Shown: piece by piece, positions 34,373-43,249 of the stretch
Position numbering within the stretch: the first letter of the stretch is position 1
How the letters are laid out: each line of letters starts with the position of its first letter
Assembly (NCBI RefSeq): GCF_000447755.1
Contig: NZ_AUNE01000040.1
Coordinates: 1 to 64,000, forward strand
Reading direction: 5' to 3'
DNA from: Bacteriovorax sp. BSW11_IV
GTDB taxonomy: Bacteria; Bdellovibrionota; Bacteriovoracia; Bacteriovoracales; Bacteriovoracaceae
DNA length: 64,000 nucleotides
Made by a program: the position numbers and the translations under genes
Notes under the pieces: generated by a model
Database searches by the model: none
What the model saw: the letters and a program-made list of their open reading frames with translations, nothing else
Told to the model about the DNA's origin: nothing

Positions 34373-35779
34373 ATGAGAAGAATTATTTATACCCTTATTT
34401 TATGCGCCTTTTGGACTAGGACCCTCGCAGGAGAGGTTCCCGTGTACCGCGATCAAAGCAAAAGCTTAATCGAGTGGGGCAAACTCGATGAAAAAGAATG
34501 GCTTGATTTCTATTCTTGGAAAAAGGATCTCAAAGAAAAAGAAGAGACGCCCAATTGGGAGAGAATTGTTCGCGATAGGGATCTTATTGAAGACGTGGGA
34601 CGAGTCATTGCCTGTGTTGGGGAGTGCCGTATTTACCGCGGAGAAACGAGCTACGCAGTGACTTTTAGAAGTGATATCAAAGAAGGTGATGAGCTATTAA
34701 CAACGGCCGATAGCTATGTTTGGGTTTTTCTCTTCGATGGAACTCTTGTTCGATTAGCACCCGATTCATCTATTTCATTTAAAGAAATTAACATAGGAAT
34801 TGAAAATAATTTTTTACATGTGCGCATGAATGCTGGAAATATTTTTTGGATGAATCGCAACGCTTCACCTTACAGTGGCTCACAACTAAAAGAGACAGAT
34901 ACTTTGTTTTTACCTCTAGAGCTTCATGACGCCAATCCAAGACAGTTAAAACGTGAATTTGCGGACGATGAACTTTTTAAATATCTTGAAAATGATACGG
35001 CCAAAGTAACTCAGTACGAAGTTTTAAATCAAAGTATTGAGAAGAATAATCAGTGGGTTAAAAAGAAAACGAAGTCGTTTATTGTTCTGCCAAATGGAAA
35101 TGTCATGGGAGATAACCTCATCGCAGAATTTATCGTTTTACTTGGGGGAAAGAGTTATTTTAAAACAAAAACAGGAGATAATTTAGGACTTACACGCACC
35201 TATACACCTATAGCAACTTTTACTTTCAGGGGATTTGAAAATACCGAAAGTGAATCCATTCTTCCTAATATTTGGTATGAAGTTGAAGAGAGGGGGCGCG
35301 AAATTGCTCAAATAAATGAACCTCGTGAATTTAGAATTGGAGAATATGTTACAAAAAGAATCCCAAGTATCATTCAGGCCAGAGAAATTTTAATGGAGCA
35401 GTATTCAAGTTTTGCTCACACAATTACGGACAGAGAAGAATTGGCCGTAAAATACGGTTATCGATTATGGGAATTTCCAGAACGTGCCACAGAGGGCAAT
35501 GAAGAAAAATTAGATTTAGAAAAGCGCATTGATTTTCTAACGGAATATACAAGAAGAATTGAAACGACAAATCTAATGGCCGCAAGAAAAATTCGTGAAC
35601 GCTTAAAATCTCGTGGAGAGACGATTCTTACATACGAATACAGTGATAGATTTTATAAAAAGGCCCTTGCCAATTACTTCATCACACGAGAAGCTTGGCG
35701 CGAAGATCAAGAGTATATCGAAGATCTCAATAGTACTAAAAAAACTTTATGGAAGAACATGCATGGCATCTACAGATAA
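34373..35779 (+). CDS. FecR-domain secreted protein
   Basis: A 468-aa exported protein with signal peptide (IIYTLILCAFWTRTLAG). Residues ~90-175 form a FecR-like domain: KEGDELLTTADSYVWVFLFD, then GTLVRLAPDSSISF and FLHVRMNAGNIFWM. In FecR proteins this periplasmic domain senses or binds partners; here there is no N-terminal anti-sigma region and no sigma factor gene nearby, so a signalling role is unproven. The C-terminal ~170 residues are helical and charged. Its end overlaps the maf start by 17 nt, placing it first in a maf/DUF167 operon. The RBS is weak. Confidence 0.7.
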   Translation: MRRIIYTLILCAFWTRTLAGEVPVYRDQSKSLIEWGKLDEKEWLDFYSWKKDLKEKEETPNWERIVRDRDLIEDVGRVIACVGECRIYRGETSYAVTFRSDIKEGDELLTTADSYVWVFLFDGTLVRLAPDSSISFKEINIGIENNFLHVRMNAGNIFWMNRNASPYSGSQLKETDTLFLPLELHDANPRQLKREFADDELFKYLENDTAKVTQYEVLNQSIEKNNQWVKKKTKSFIVLPNGNVMGDNLIAEFIVLLGGKSYFKTKTGDNLGLTRTYTPIATFTFRGFENTESESILPNIWYEVEERGREIAQINEPREFRIGEYVTKRIPSIIQAREILMEQYSSFAHTITDREELAVKYGYRLWEFPERATEGNEEKLDLEKRIDFLTEYTRRIETTNLMAARKIRERLKSRGETILTYEYSDRFYKKALANYFITREAWREDQEYIEDLNSTKKTLWKNMHGIYR

Positions 35780-36425
35780 TAAAAATAATCAGTATAAGTT
35801 AATTCTCGCTAGTGGTTCACCAAGAAGAAAAGAACTTCTTGGATGGATGAATATCCCTTTTGAAATTATCGTTTCCAATATTGATGAGATCACAGATAAA
35901 GTTCACCCAAAGGAAGTCGCAGAGGATCTTGCGACAATTAAAGGGCAAGATGTTTACCAAAAGCTCATGCAAAAAAATGAACATCAATTTCCTTTTATCA
36001 TTTCATCAGATACGATTGTGACTTTGGGCGAGAAAATTTATGGAAAACCTAAAAATGTTCAAGAAGCGAGAGAGATGCTTATTGAACTTGAGGGAAAAAA
36101 ACATGAAGTTGTAACTGCCGTGGCCTTTATTTATCGCGATCAACAAAGTGGCGATAAAAAAGAGCGCGCCTTTTCGATCTCGACAAAAGTAACTTTCGAA
36201 AAGATTGATCGCGACCTTCTAGAGAACTATCTTGCAAGTGGTGATTCTCTGGATAAAGCGGGAAGTTATGGCATTCAAGGACAGGGACTAACGTTTATTT
36301 CTTCTATTGAAGGATCATATTCAAATGTTGTGGGCTTTCCATTGACTGATTTTATCCACGAGTTCAAAAAAGAATTAGGTCATGAAAAGGATACAGAAGG
36401 GAAGTGGAGAGAGCTTTTTTGTTAG
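35763..36425 (+). CDS. maf: Maf nucleotide pyrophosphatase
   Basis: A 220-aa housecleaning nucleotide pyrophosphatase. LILASGSPRRKELL at the N-terminus, SSDTIVTLGEKIYGKPKN in the middle (with the catalytic Asp), and AGSYGIQGQG plus NVVGFPL near the C-terminus are the Maf family landmarks. Maf removes modified or non-canonical NTPs. The frame extends upstream to 35613, but homology begins at LILASGSPRR and an ATG at 35763 follows GGAAGAAC, so that start is used. Confidence 0.92.
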   Translation: MASTDNKNNQYKLILASGSPRRKELLGWMNIPFEIIVSNIDEITDKVHPKEVAEDLATIKGQDVYQKLMQKNEHQFPFIISSDTIVTLGEKIYGKPKNVQEAREMLIELEGKKHEVVTAVAFIYRDQQSGDKKERAFSISTKVTFEKIDRDLLENYLASGDSLDKAGSYGIQGQGLTFISSIEGSYSNVVGFPLTDFIHEFKKELGHEKDTEGKWRELFC

Positions 36426-36793
36426 CTGGCCATCCTGAACAAATCATTAGTTTTTTGACAGATAAAAATTTAACCATTGTGAATCCAAAGGTTGAAGGGA
36501 ATTCCTTGATTATGGGAATTGATCTTTGGGCCAAGCCTGGTTCAAAAAAAGAAAAAATTGTTATCGGTGAGCAAGGGGAGTTGATCGTCTACATCAGTGA
36601 ACGCCCCGTTGAAGGCAAGGCCAATGTGGCCATCACAAAGTATGTGGCCCGCTCTTTAGGGGTGAGTCCTTCCAGTTTTGTACTTGATGGCGGTGCAAGA
36701 TCAAAGTTTAAGCGTTTTAAACTCATCTATACTTTTACAGATCATAAGAATGTAGATTATTATTTAGAAAAACTAAAAAAATTATTCTTATGA
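36404..36793 (+). CDS. DUF167 (YggU-family) protein
   Basis: A 129-aa protein from GTG at 36404 (AAGGG upstream). WAKPGSKKEK, VYISERPVEGKANVAITKYV and GGARSKFKRF reproduce the DUF167/YggU signature, a small alpha/beta fold of unknown biochemical role that is widely conserved. An N-terminal ~30-residue helix precedes the domain and is longer than usual. It overlaps the maf 3' end by 22 nt and its stop overlaps the next start as ATGA, so four genes here appear to be one operon. Confidence 0.85.
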   Translation: MERAFLLAGHPEQIISFLTDKNLTIVNPKVEGNSLIMGIDLWAKPGSKKEKIVIGEQGELIVYISERPVEGKANVAITKYVARSLGVSPSSFVLDGGARSKFKRFKLIYTFTDHKNVDYYLEKLKKLFL

Positions 36794-37284
36794 CTAAAAC
36801 TTTATTGCTTATACTTCTTTTCGCATCAAGCTCCTTCTCACAAGAAAAGGCGCCGACAACTACATTTGAGTACACTGATCAAGTAAGTCGCAAGATTGAT
36901 GAGTTAAAAGAACTCAGACCAGAAGAATATATTCAAAAAGTAAATTCCTATCGCGATGTTATTGAAAAATACATCGATCATAAAAAGCGTGTTTGCACAG
37001 GTGAGTTCTCGACAATTATTCTCTCTAGCCAAGGTACACCAGTAGAGGGGAGTCGTATTCATCTAAATAATGAAGAGCGCGAGCTTTGCTTTAGAGAGCT
37101 AAAGGCCCTTCAGATTAACTTTGTGAACAATATGTATGTGGCCAGAAGAAAGTTTTTAGATTCTATGCATGAGAAGAGAATAGAAGAGCTTTCGAAAGCG
37201 CGCGAAGAGGCTCTGGGTAGCATTAATGCTACGTTTGCTAAGAAACAGTTGAGAGCAACCTCAAAGGATCTCCCAAGAAATTAA
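36790..37284 (+). CDS. Secreted coiled-coil-like protein
   Basis: A 164-aa protein with signal peptide (TLLLILLFASSSFSQ). The mature part is highly charged and helical (SRKIDELKELRPEEYIQK, EEREL, MHEKRIEELSKAREEAL), with two Cys in RVCTGE and RELCFREL. Coiled-coil propensity is strong at the C-terminal half. Function unknown. Translationally coupled to the DUF167 gene through ATGA. Confidence 0.65.
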   Translation: MTKTLLLILLFASSSFSQEKAPTTTFEYTDQVSRKIDELKELRPEEYIQKVNSYRDVIEKYIDHKKRVCTGEFSTIILSSQGTPVEGSRIHLNNEERELCFRELKALQINFVNNMYVARRKFLDSMHEKRIEELSKAREEALGSINATFAKKQLRATSKDLPRN

Positions 37285-37478
37285 TTTTCCTGTTCTGTCT
37301 CGTTAACAGAATTTAGAAGTGGCTTAGGCTTCAAACTTTTCACACGAATAAGTGAACGATTTGGCTTTAAGCTAGCTCTTTTTGTAAGAGTTTTTCTACC
37401 TTTGATTAGAGATGTATCAATATACGCTCTAATTGATGGTCTCACTTCTTTTTGTGTTTTAGTAGTTTCAGTAGACAT
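37281..37478 (-). CDS. Small basic protein with strong RBS
   Basis: A 65-aa protein with an ideal Shine-Dalgarno (AGGAGGAGACC before the ATG at 37478), which argues for real translation despite its size. It is rich in Lys, Arg and Ser/Leu, with an imperfect SL-x-K/R rhythm (SLIKGR, ASLKPNRSLIR, KSLKPKPLL) and an acidic tail (NETEQEN). No signal peptide. It converges with the previous gene, overlapping by 4 nt. Basic composition suggests nucleic-acid or anionic-surface binding, but that is a guess. Confidence 0.55.
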   Translation of the reverse strand: MSTETTKTQKEVRPSIRAYIDTSLIKGRKTLTKRASLKPNRSLIRVKSLKPKPLLNSVNETEQEN

Positions 37479-37875
37479 GGTCTCCTCCTAGTAGATCAGT
37501 TAAAAAGTTCTTTTTGTTAACCTTCAACTGTTCTTTATGGCGAAGACATTACATGAAATGCTTGGCTTTTGGAATCAGCAGAAGGCGCCTCTGTAAAAAC
37601 AATTTCGTTTTACGAGCAATGGCAACTCCCTTGTGCCTTGTTAACAATGTCCCTAAGTTTTCGGCTTCTGTGCTGGAAACTTAAGCGGTTTTATCAGCTA
37701 CCTTAATCATATCATAAACTTACATTTTCTTCACGCACTAGGTAAAAAAACTCTATACACTTTGTCCCTGTAAATTCGTCCTTGTATTGTAAATGCTTGA
37801 AAATTATTGCAATCTAGAGACATTGACTAAGAATTTGACGTCTTATTTTTTCACACTAAAAGTTGGGTGGGCCCC
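37479..37875. other. 397-nt intergenic region without ORF
   Basis: Lies between the divergent small basic protein gene and the TatT lipoprotein gene, so it should hold promoters for both. A weak hairpin GTAAAA/TTTTAC surrounds ~37593-37613. TTGACT at 37824-37829 is a -35 candidate for the tatT operon, without a well-spaced -10. Otherwise it is AT-rich and I cannot assign an RNA gene. Confidence 0.5.
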
Positions 37876-38844
37876 ATGAAATTGCCAATTTTAAGCACAA
37901 TTATCCTAATATCGACATTTATGTCATCATGTTCAACCCTGAGAAATAGCGCCGTAGGCATGGCCTCGCCACTATTTATGGAGGGCTCAAAAGGCCTAGA
38001 AAAGGAAGGGGACCTCGAACTTTTTAAATCTTCCACTCCTGGTAATCTCAAATTGCTAGAAGGATTATTGGAAGTTAAACCAAAAGATCTTAATCTGCTT
38101 TCTAGTTTAGTGAAAGGTTATGGTGGTTACGCATTCGCTGTAAATGAAACAGCTTTTCTAAAAGATTCTCTTCAAGAAAAAGATGATACTCAAAATAAAG
38201 TAGAGGCCCTTCGCAATTATTCAAAAGCAATTTCTTATGGGCTTCGTTATTTAGAGGCGAGTGGAATTAGTTTTTCTGAACTTGAGAGATCGCTTAAAGA
38301 TCAGGGAGGAATGTCTAAACTTCTTTCTGATAAACTAAGTGATTCTCCTCGTGACATTGATGCCGTACTTTTCACTGCGCAATCGTTAGCAGGCTTAATC
38401 AATTTGCAAAAGACAAATATGGCCTTAGTGGCACGTCTAGGTGTTGCCAAAGGAATGTTTGACTGGGCCTGTGCCTTAAGTCCTGACTTTAACTTCGGAA
38501 TGTGCGATATTTTCTTTGGCGCTTATGAAGCGGCAAGACCTCGTATGCTAGGTGGAAATCCTGAGAAGGGAAAAGAGATTTTCTTAGCGGCCATGAAAAA
38601 GTGGCCAGAGAATGCACTGATAACTGTGAGCTATATTCAGTACTATCTCATTCCAATGGCAGAAGAAGATGAGTACCGCCAGTTAAAAGTAAGACTCGAG
38701 AATTTTAAAAATGATTTTGATAAGAGTTTGGTTTGGAGTCCTGATAATGCAATCAGTGTAGGTCCAGAAAGACTTAGACTTTATCAATCAATTGCTCTTG
38801 AGAGATTTAAAATAATTAAGAGATTAGAAAAAGAAATATTTTAA
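37876..38844 (+). CDS. tatT: TRAP-transporter-associated TPR lipoprotein (TatT-like)
   Basis: A 322-aa lipoprotein with signal ISTFMSSC, giving lipidated Cys19. The rest is helical with TPR-like pairs and NLLSSLVKGYGGYAFAVNE, the region typical of TatT, as in Treponema Tp0956. TatT proteins bind the DctP ligand receptor and may hand over hydrophobic ligands. The three TRAP subunits follow directly (17-nt gap to dctP), which supports the call. An in-frame GTG lies 9 nt upstream of the ATG at 37876 but the ATG gives the better lipoprotein signal. Confidence 0.85.
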   Translation: MKLPILSTIILISTFMSSCSTLRNSAVGMASPLFMEGSKGLEKEGDLELFKSSTPGNLKLLEGLLEVKPKDLNLLSSLVKGYGGYAFAVNETAFLKDSLQEKDDTQNKVEALRNYSKAISYGLRYLEASGISFSELERSLKDQGGMSKLLSDKLSDSPRDIDAVLFTAQSLAGLINLQKTNMALVARLGVAKGMFDWACALSPDFNFGMCDIFFGAYEAARPRMLGGNPEKGKEIFLAAMKKWPENALITVSYIQYYLIPMAEEDEYRQLKVRLENFKNDFDKSLVWSPDNAISVGPERLRLYQSIALERFKIIKRLEKEIF

Positions 38845-38861
38845 TTTATTTGGAGAATAGG

Positions 38862-39824
38862 ATGAAAGGATTTTTATTCGGACTTGCCCTTCTTACTCAA
38901 AGTGCACTTGGTGCAACTTTCAAGTTAGGAGTTGTTGCTCCTGAGGGGACAAACTGGGCCAAGAACTTAAAGAAGATGGCCAGTGAAGTTAAGGAAGCTA
39001 CAGGTGGCGCCGTTAATTTTAAAATCTATTACGGAGGTTCACAAGGTGATGAACCGGATGTTTTAAGAAAGATTCGTGTTGGACAACTACAAGGTGGAAT
39101 TTTTACTGGTAAAACTCTTGGTGATATCAATGGAGATGTTCGCGTAGTTGAAATCCCTTTTACATTTTATGATAACAGAGTGAAGGCGCTTGCTACTCTT
39201 GAGAAGATGGCGCCATATTTTAATAAAAAATTTGATAAAGAGAACTTCACTAACCTTGGTTTCTTTGAAATTGGACTTGTTTATTTTGTTTCGCAAAAGA
39301 AGACAGGGGATATTGCTAGCCTTAATGGTTTAAAAATTTGGTCATGGGAAGGGGATCAACTTGTAACAAGTATGATTGAAACAATGAATCTCATTTCAGT
39401 TCCACTACCTCTGCCAGATGTTTTATCGTCGCTTTCAACAGGAATTGTTGAAGCTGCTTACGCTCCACCGCTAGGGATTCTTTCTCTTCAGTGGAACACA
39501 AAAGTTAAGTATATTGTAGATTTCCCAGTAGCATATTCTGTTGGGGCGTTTCTTCTTGATAAGAAGAAGTGGGATAAAGTGAGTCCTGAAAATAGAAAAA
39601 AAGCTGAAGAAATTTGTGATCGCTATATTAAAGAGATCAATAAAGTAAATTCTCAGGATAATACTGATGCTCTTGCTGCTATGAAATCAATGGGGATTGA
39701 ATTTTTAGAATTCCCTAAAACAGATGTTGAAAAAGGAAAAGGGATCAGAGCTGAAATCGTTAAGAAGCTTACTGGGAAACTTTTCTCAGCAGAAGCACTT
39801 AAGATGCTAGAAAAAGAGATGTAA
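38862..39824 (+). CDS. dctP: TRAP transporter substrate-binding protein DctP
   Basis: About 320 aa, secreted, with signal peptide (GFLFGLALLTQSALG). Mature motifs: KLGVVAPEGTNWAKNLKKM at the N-terminus, YYGGSQGDEPDVLRKIRVG, the conserved Arg of the ligand site in this region, and ADVLSSLSTG-like LPLPDVLSSLSTGIVEAAY. It binds a small organic anion or other ligand for uptake driven by ion gradient. Start at 38862 follows GGAGAATAGG; the frame begins 12 nt earlier at 38850. The ligand is unknown, and the TatT partner hints at something less polar than C4-dicarboxylates. Confidence 0.9.
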   Translation: MKGFLFGLALLTQSALGATFKLGVVAPEGTNWAKNLKKMASEVKEATGGAVNFKIYYGGSQGDEPDVLRKIRVGQLQGGIFTGKTLGDINGDVRVVEIPFTFYDNRVKALATLEKMAPYFNKKFDKENFTNLGFFEIGLVYFVSQKKTGDIASLNGLKIWSWEGDQLVTSMIETMNLISVPLPLPDVLSSLSTGIVEAAYAPPLGILSLQWNTKVKYIVDFPVAYSVGAFLLDKKKWDKVSPENRKKAEEICDRYIKEINKVNSQDNTDALAAMKSMGIEFLEFPKTDVEKGKGIRAEIVKKLTGKLFSAEALKMLEKEM

Positions 39825-40318
39825 TGAAAGTTATTTTCGCACTAGATAAATTCATCGAAAAGATCACATCTGTAACAATTATTGCAGCAGTTTTTGCGAT
39901 GCTGCTTTTGAGTGTTCTCAATATTGTCATGCGCTGGTTTGGAAGTTCATACTTATGGATTGACCCTCTCGTAAGACACCTTGTCTTTGCCAGTGCATTT
40001 CTAGGTGGTGTTTTGGCCACAGGTAAGGGAACCCATATCGGGATCGAAATTCTACCAAAAATTTTAGAGACAAAAGAAGGGCAAGAGAAAAAGCTAATGG
40101 CCATTAAGGCCTTCATCGCATTGGTCTCAAGTGCTGTTCTTATTTGGCTTGTGAAGGCCAGTTATGATTTTGTTCTCACAGAACTTCAATATGGTAAGGA
40201 AGCGTTCTTGGGTATCCATAGCGGATTTCTCGTTATGATTATCCCAATTGGGTTTGGCATTATTGCTATTCGTTTTATCCTTCAATTTTTCAAAATCATT
40301 GCACATCCAACAAAGTAA
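39824..40318 (+). CDS. dctQ: TRAP transporter small permease DctQ
   Basis: A 164-aa inner-membrane protein with four membrane segments (~16-36, ~48-66, ~90-110, ~125-150). NIVMRWFGSSYLWIDPLVRHL fragments and GGVLATGKGTHIGIEIL fit the DctQ domain. It pairs with DctM to form the TRAP membrane unit. Its ATG overlaps the DctP stop by one base (TAATG), and dctM begins 9 nt after its end. Confidence 0.9.
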   Translation: MKVIFALDKFIEKITSVTIIAAVFAMLLLSVLNIVMRWFGSSYLWIDPLVRHLVFASAFLGGVLATGKGTHIGIEILPKILETKEGQEKKLMAIKAFIALVSSAVLIWLVKASYDFVLTELQYGKEAFLGIHSGFLVMIIPIGFGIIAIRFILQFFKIIAHPTK

Positions 40319-40327
40319 AGGAATACA

Positions 40328-41587
40328 ATGGGAATTGCCTTAGTTAGTTCAATCATTTTTTTGGCCCTTCTTGGAACTCCACTGTTTATAGTTATGAGTT
40401 TAGCGGCCCTTGGAGCCTTTACTCTTTCTGAGGTAGACGTTTCGGCCGTTGCTGTTGAGATTTATAGACTGGCCAGTGCTCCTACGTTACTAACAATTCC
40501 ATTATTTACTTTTGCTGGTTACATCATGGCGGAGTCTAAGGCCCCTGCTAGGCTTCTTCGTTTTGCTGAAGCTGCTCTTGGATGGTTGCCTGGTGGTGTC
40601 GCAATTGTTTCATTAGTTATTTGTGCATTCTTTACGGCCTTTACTGGGGCGAGTGGTGTCACGATTATTGCTCTTGGCGGGTTGCTCTATCCCATTTTGA
40701 AGAATGAAGGGTATAGTGAAAAGTTCTCACTTGGACTCATCACAACTTCAGGATCTCTCGGACTTCTATTCCCACCAAGTTTACCAATCATTCTTTATGG
40801 TCTTGTGGCCAATGTTGATATAGATGAACTTTTTAAAGCAGGAATTATTCCAGGAGTCTTTCTAATTTTAATTCTTTCTTTCTGGTCAATCCGCCAGGGG
40901 AACTTAAAAAGAACTCGCAAGCCTTTTAGTGCGAAAGAGTTAGTTGATTCATTTAAGGCCTGTTTTTTCGAAGCGCTTTTACCTGTAGCAGTTCTTTTTG
41001 GTATCTATGGTGGTTATACAACAGCGACAGAGGCTGCTGCTCTTACGGCGTTTTATATTTTGATCGTAGAGTGTTTTATCTATAGAGATTTAAATTTCAT
41101 CAAAGATATCCCAAAAATTATTCTCGATAGTATGGCGCTAGTAGGGGGGATTCTTCTTATTCTTTGCTGTGCACTTGGTTTAACGAATTATTTAGTAGAT
41201 GAAGAAGTTCCAATGAAGATTTTTGAACTTATGAGAACATTTCTCCATGATAAATATTCGTTCTTGTTATTCCTAAATATCTTCTTGCTAATCGTGGGAA
41301 GTTTAATGGACATTTTTAGTGCGATAATTGTAGTCGTGCCATTGATTGTTCCAATTGCAAACGAATTTGGCGTTCATCCAGTACACCTTGCAATTATATT
41401 CTTAACAAACCTTGAGATTGGATACATCACACCACCGGTAGGTATAAACTTATTTATTAGTAGTTTTAGATTTAAAAGGCCTGTAACAGAGCTTTATAAA
41501 TCATCTCTACCTTTTTTGTTTTTGCTACTTTTTGCACTGGTGATAATTACCTACATTCCACAACTTAGCCTCTTTTGGGTAGAATAA
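40328..41587 (+). CDS. dctM: TRAP transporter large permease DctM
   Basis: A 419-aa integral membrane protein with about 11-12 segments. AFFTAFTGASGVTIIALGG, LFPPSLPIILYG and the C-terminal LEIGYITPPVGINLF match the DctM helical-hairpin motifs that carry sodium and substrate. Length is typical. It is the last TRAP gene; a secreted protein gene follows 18 nt later and may be co-transcribed. Confidence 0.93.
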   Translation: MGIALVSSIIFLALLGTPLFIVMSLAALGAFTLSEVDVSAVAVEIYRLASAPTLLTIPLFTFAGYIMAESKAPARLLRFAEAALGWLPGGVAIVSLVICAFFTAFTGASGVTIIALGGLLYPILKNEGYSEKFSLGLITTSGSLGLLFPPSLPIILYGLVANVDIDELFKAGIIPGVFLILILSFWSIRQGNLKRTRKPFSAKELVDSFKACFFEALLPVAVLFGIYGGYTTATEAAALTAFYILIVECFIYRDLNFIKDIPKIILDSMALVGGILLILCCALGLTNYLVDEEVPMKIFELMRTFLHDKYSFLLFLNIFLLIVGSLMDIFSAIIVVVPLIVPIANEFGVHPVHLAIIFLTNLEIGYITPPVGINLFISSFRFKRPVTELYKSSLPFLFLLLFALVIITYIPQLSLFWVE

Positions 41588-41605
41588 TCCTTGAAAAGGA
41601 TGTGT

Positions 41606-43186
41606 GTGAAAAAGAAATTCATATTGGGGCCTTTGGCCCTTTTTTTTATTAGTTTTTTAAGTTTTGGACAAGGATCTGATCCTCGCGATTTTTACGATGA
41701 AGTAAGAACAGGTCAAAGAGATACTGGTCACTACTTTGGGCCAGTTGATCCAAGATTTAAATTTGATCAAAGAAGAGGGGACCTCAATTACCTCGACTCA
41801 ATTTATACGGATGAATATTTCTACGATACAATTCATTCTGGGTTCTTTGATTTATTTTTATTTTGGAATAAAGATGTTTCTCTTTCTTCTGCTTGTCCCA
41901 ATGAAGATCTTGGTCAAAACATCCGTTATATGCGCTACCTCTTTAGACTTCTTTCTATGAGTTACCTCTATGAAGGTCTAAAAGATTACCAAAGATTTCT
42001 TTTTGAAATTGGAGCGAGCGAAGGAAGTTGTTCAATTACATGGAAAGATGTTTTTGAAACTTGTCAGGCGCAATCTGTAGAAATGAAAAAATTTGTGAGA
42101 AGGGTAAAAGGGAAAATTTCAGAGAGACCTGATTTCTCTTCATTCAAAAAAATGTCAAAAGATGAACTTCGCCAAGCTGTGACAGATTTTCATGAATCAA
42201 AAATGCAAGGACCGGCCGTAGCGCGCTTAAAATACTGGTGTAAGGATAATGAAAAAGATTGTGCAAAGCTTTCGCTCAAAGATATGGGCAAGGCGCTTAT
42301 TCAATCTTGTAATGAAGATAAAAAATTGATTAAGCAAATCTGTTCTGAAGAAGATTTGATGTACGGTCTTACCAATGTTGAATTATCTGTATCACTTCTT
42401 ATGCAATCAAACGTGGCCAATATTATTAATTCGAATGGAACGGGATATAGCTGTTTAAAAAGATATCAAGATATTTTTAAGAAAGATGAAAATTCAAAAG
42501 ATGTGATTAAAGAAATTTTTCCATCTGTTTATGCTCATCTTATTGCGAATAAAAACGTTTATCTGCAAGGTGAGATTTTTCTGCCAGGTGCTCTAAAAGA
42601 GTTTGATGATAAAGGTCTTAGTGACTTCATTTACAAAGAAGAGCCTAAAGTTGTTGCAAAACCAACTCCAAAGCCTGTTGAAGTTAAAAAGGAAGAACCA
42701 AAAGTCGTAGCCGTTGCGCCAGTGGTTGTTCCTCCTCCAGTTGTTGTTGTGCAACCAAAGCCAGAACCAAAAGTTATAGAGAAACCACTTACTCAGTTTG
42801 AAAATGCTTTGAAAAAAGTTTCAAAGGAAGACTTTCCTCGCTTTTCTATCAATATGGGTCTGATGAAAGAAGAACCATTTTTAGATGACAATACTTTGAA
42901 GGCCCTTGAGGGACCACTAAAAGAATATCAAACGCGAGAAGCTCTAACTGATATGAGAAACTACGACAAATTAGGTTCTAAGGTCGAGCCAATGAGACTT
43001 ATGTTTCTTCGTTATCTCTTAGACAATGAATTGCACCAGGGGCTTTATAATATTGTTTCAGTTCTTGGGACTACGTTCTATGTTGTAAATGATATTGAAG
43101 GGAAAGATTCACCGGTTTATGTCGAACTTCGAAATGATGAATCGACTTCTTACCAGTGGCAATTAACAATTCTAAAAAATCCATAA
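41606..43186 (+). CDS. Secreted protein with Pro/Lys/Glu-rich linker
   Basis: About 526 aa from GTG at 41606, with signal peptide (LGPLALFFISFLSFGQ). An N-terminal Tyr/Asp-rich globular region (~20-340) contains several Cys residues. A Pro/Val/Lys/Glu linker (EEPKVVAKPTPKPVEVKK and PPPVVVVQPKPEPK) joins it to a C-terminal ~130-residue domain ending YQWQLTILKNP. The linker could span the periplasm or peptidoglycan. No family recognised. The ATG at 41600 is possible, but AAAGGA five nt before the GTG favours 41606. Confidence 0.6.
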   Translation: MKKKFILGPLALFFISFLSFGQGSDPRDFYDEVRTGQRDTGHYFGPVDPRFKFDQRRGDLNYLDSIYTDEYFYDTIHSGFFDLFLFWNKDVSLSSACPNEDLGQNIRYMRYLFRLLSMSYLYEGLKDYQRFLFEIGASEGSCSITWKDVFETCQAQSVEMKKFVRRVKGKISERPDFSSFKKMSKDELRQAVTDFHESKMQGPAVARLKYWCKDNEKDCAKLSLKDMGKALIQSCNEDKKLIKQICSEEDLMYGLTNVELSVSLLMQSNVANIINSNGTGYSCLKRYQDIFKKDENSKDVIKEIFPSVYAHLIANKNVYLQGEIFLPGALKEFDDKGLSDFIYKEEPKVVAKPTPKPVEVKKEEPKVVAVAPVVVPPPVVVVQPKPEPKVIEKPLTQFENALKKVSKEDFPRFSINMGLMKEEPFLDDNTLKALEGPLKEYQTREALTDMRNYDKLGSKVEPMRLMFLRYLLDNELHQGLYNIVSVLGTTFYVVNDIEGKDSPVYVELRNDESTSYQWQLTILKNP

Positions 43187-43211
43187 AAAAAATGGGCCTC
43201 ATTCGAGGCCC
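43187..43211. terminator. Bidirectional terminator
   Basis: GGGCCTC (43194-43200), ATTC loop, GAGGCCC (43205-43211). On the minus strand it is followed by T and A-rich sequence (TTTTTTT from 43192 down), ending the lipoprotein transcript; on the plus strand it ends the long secreted gene with a weaker GATCCTTTT. Confidence 0.88.
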
Positions 43212-43249
43212 GATCCTTTTGGAGTATGTCTTTTTATCTGATATTTTGA

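Noticed and set aside
37479-37875. A known ncRNA (6S, tmRNA, RNase P, SRP) in the long gap
   Set aside because: None of the diagnostic conserved segments of these RNAs were found on either strand.
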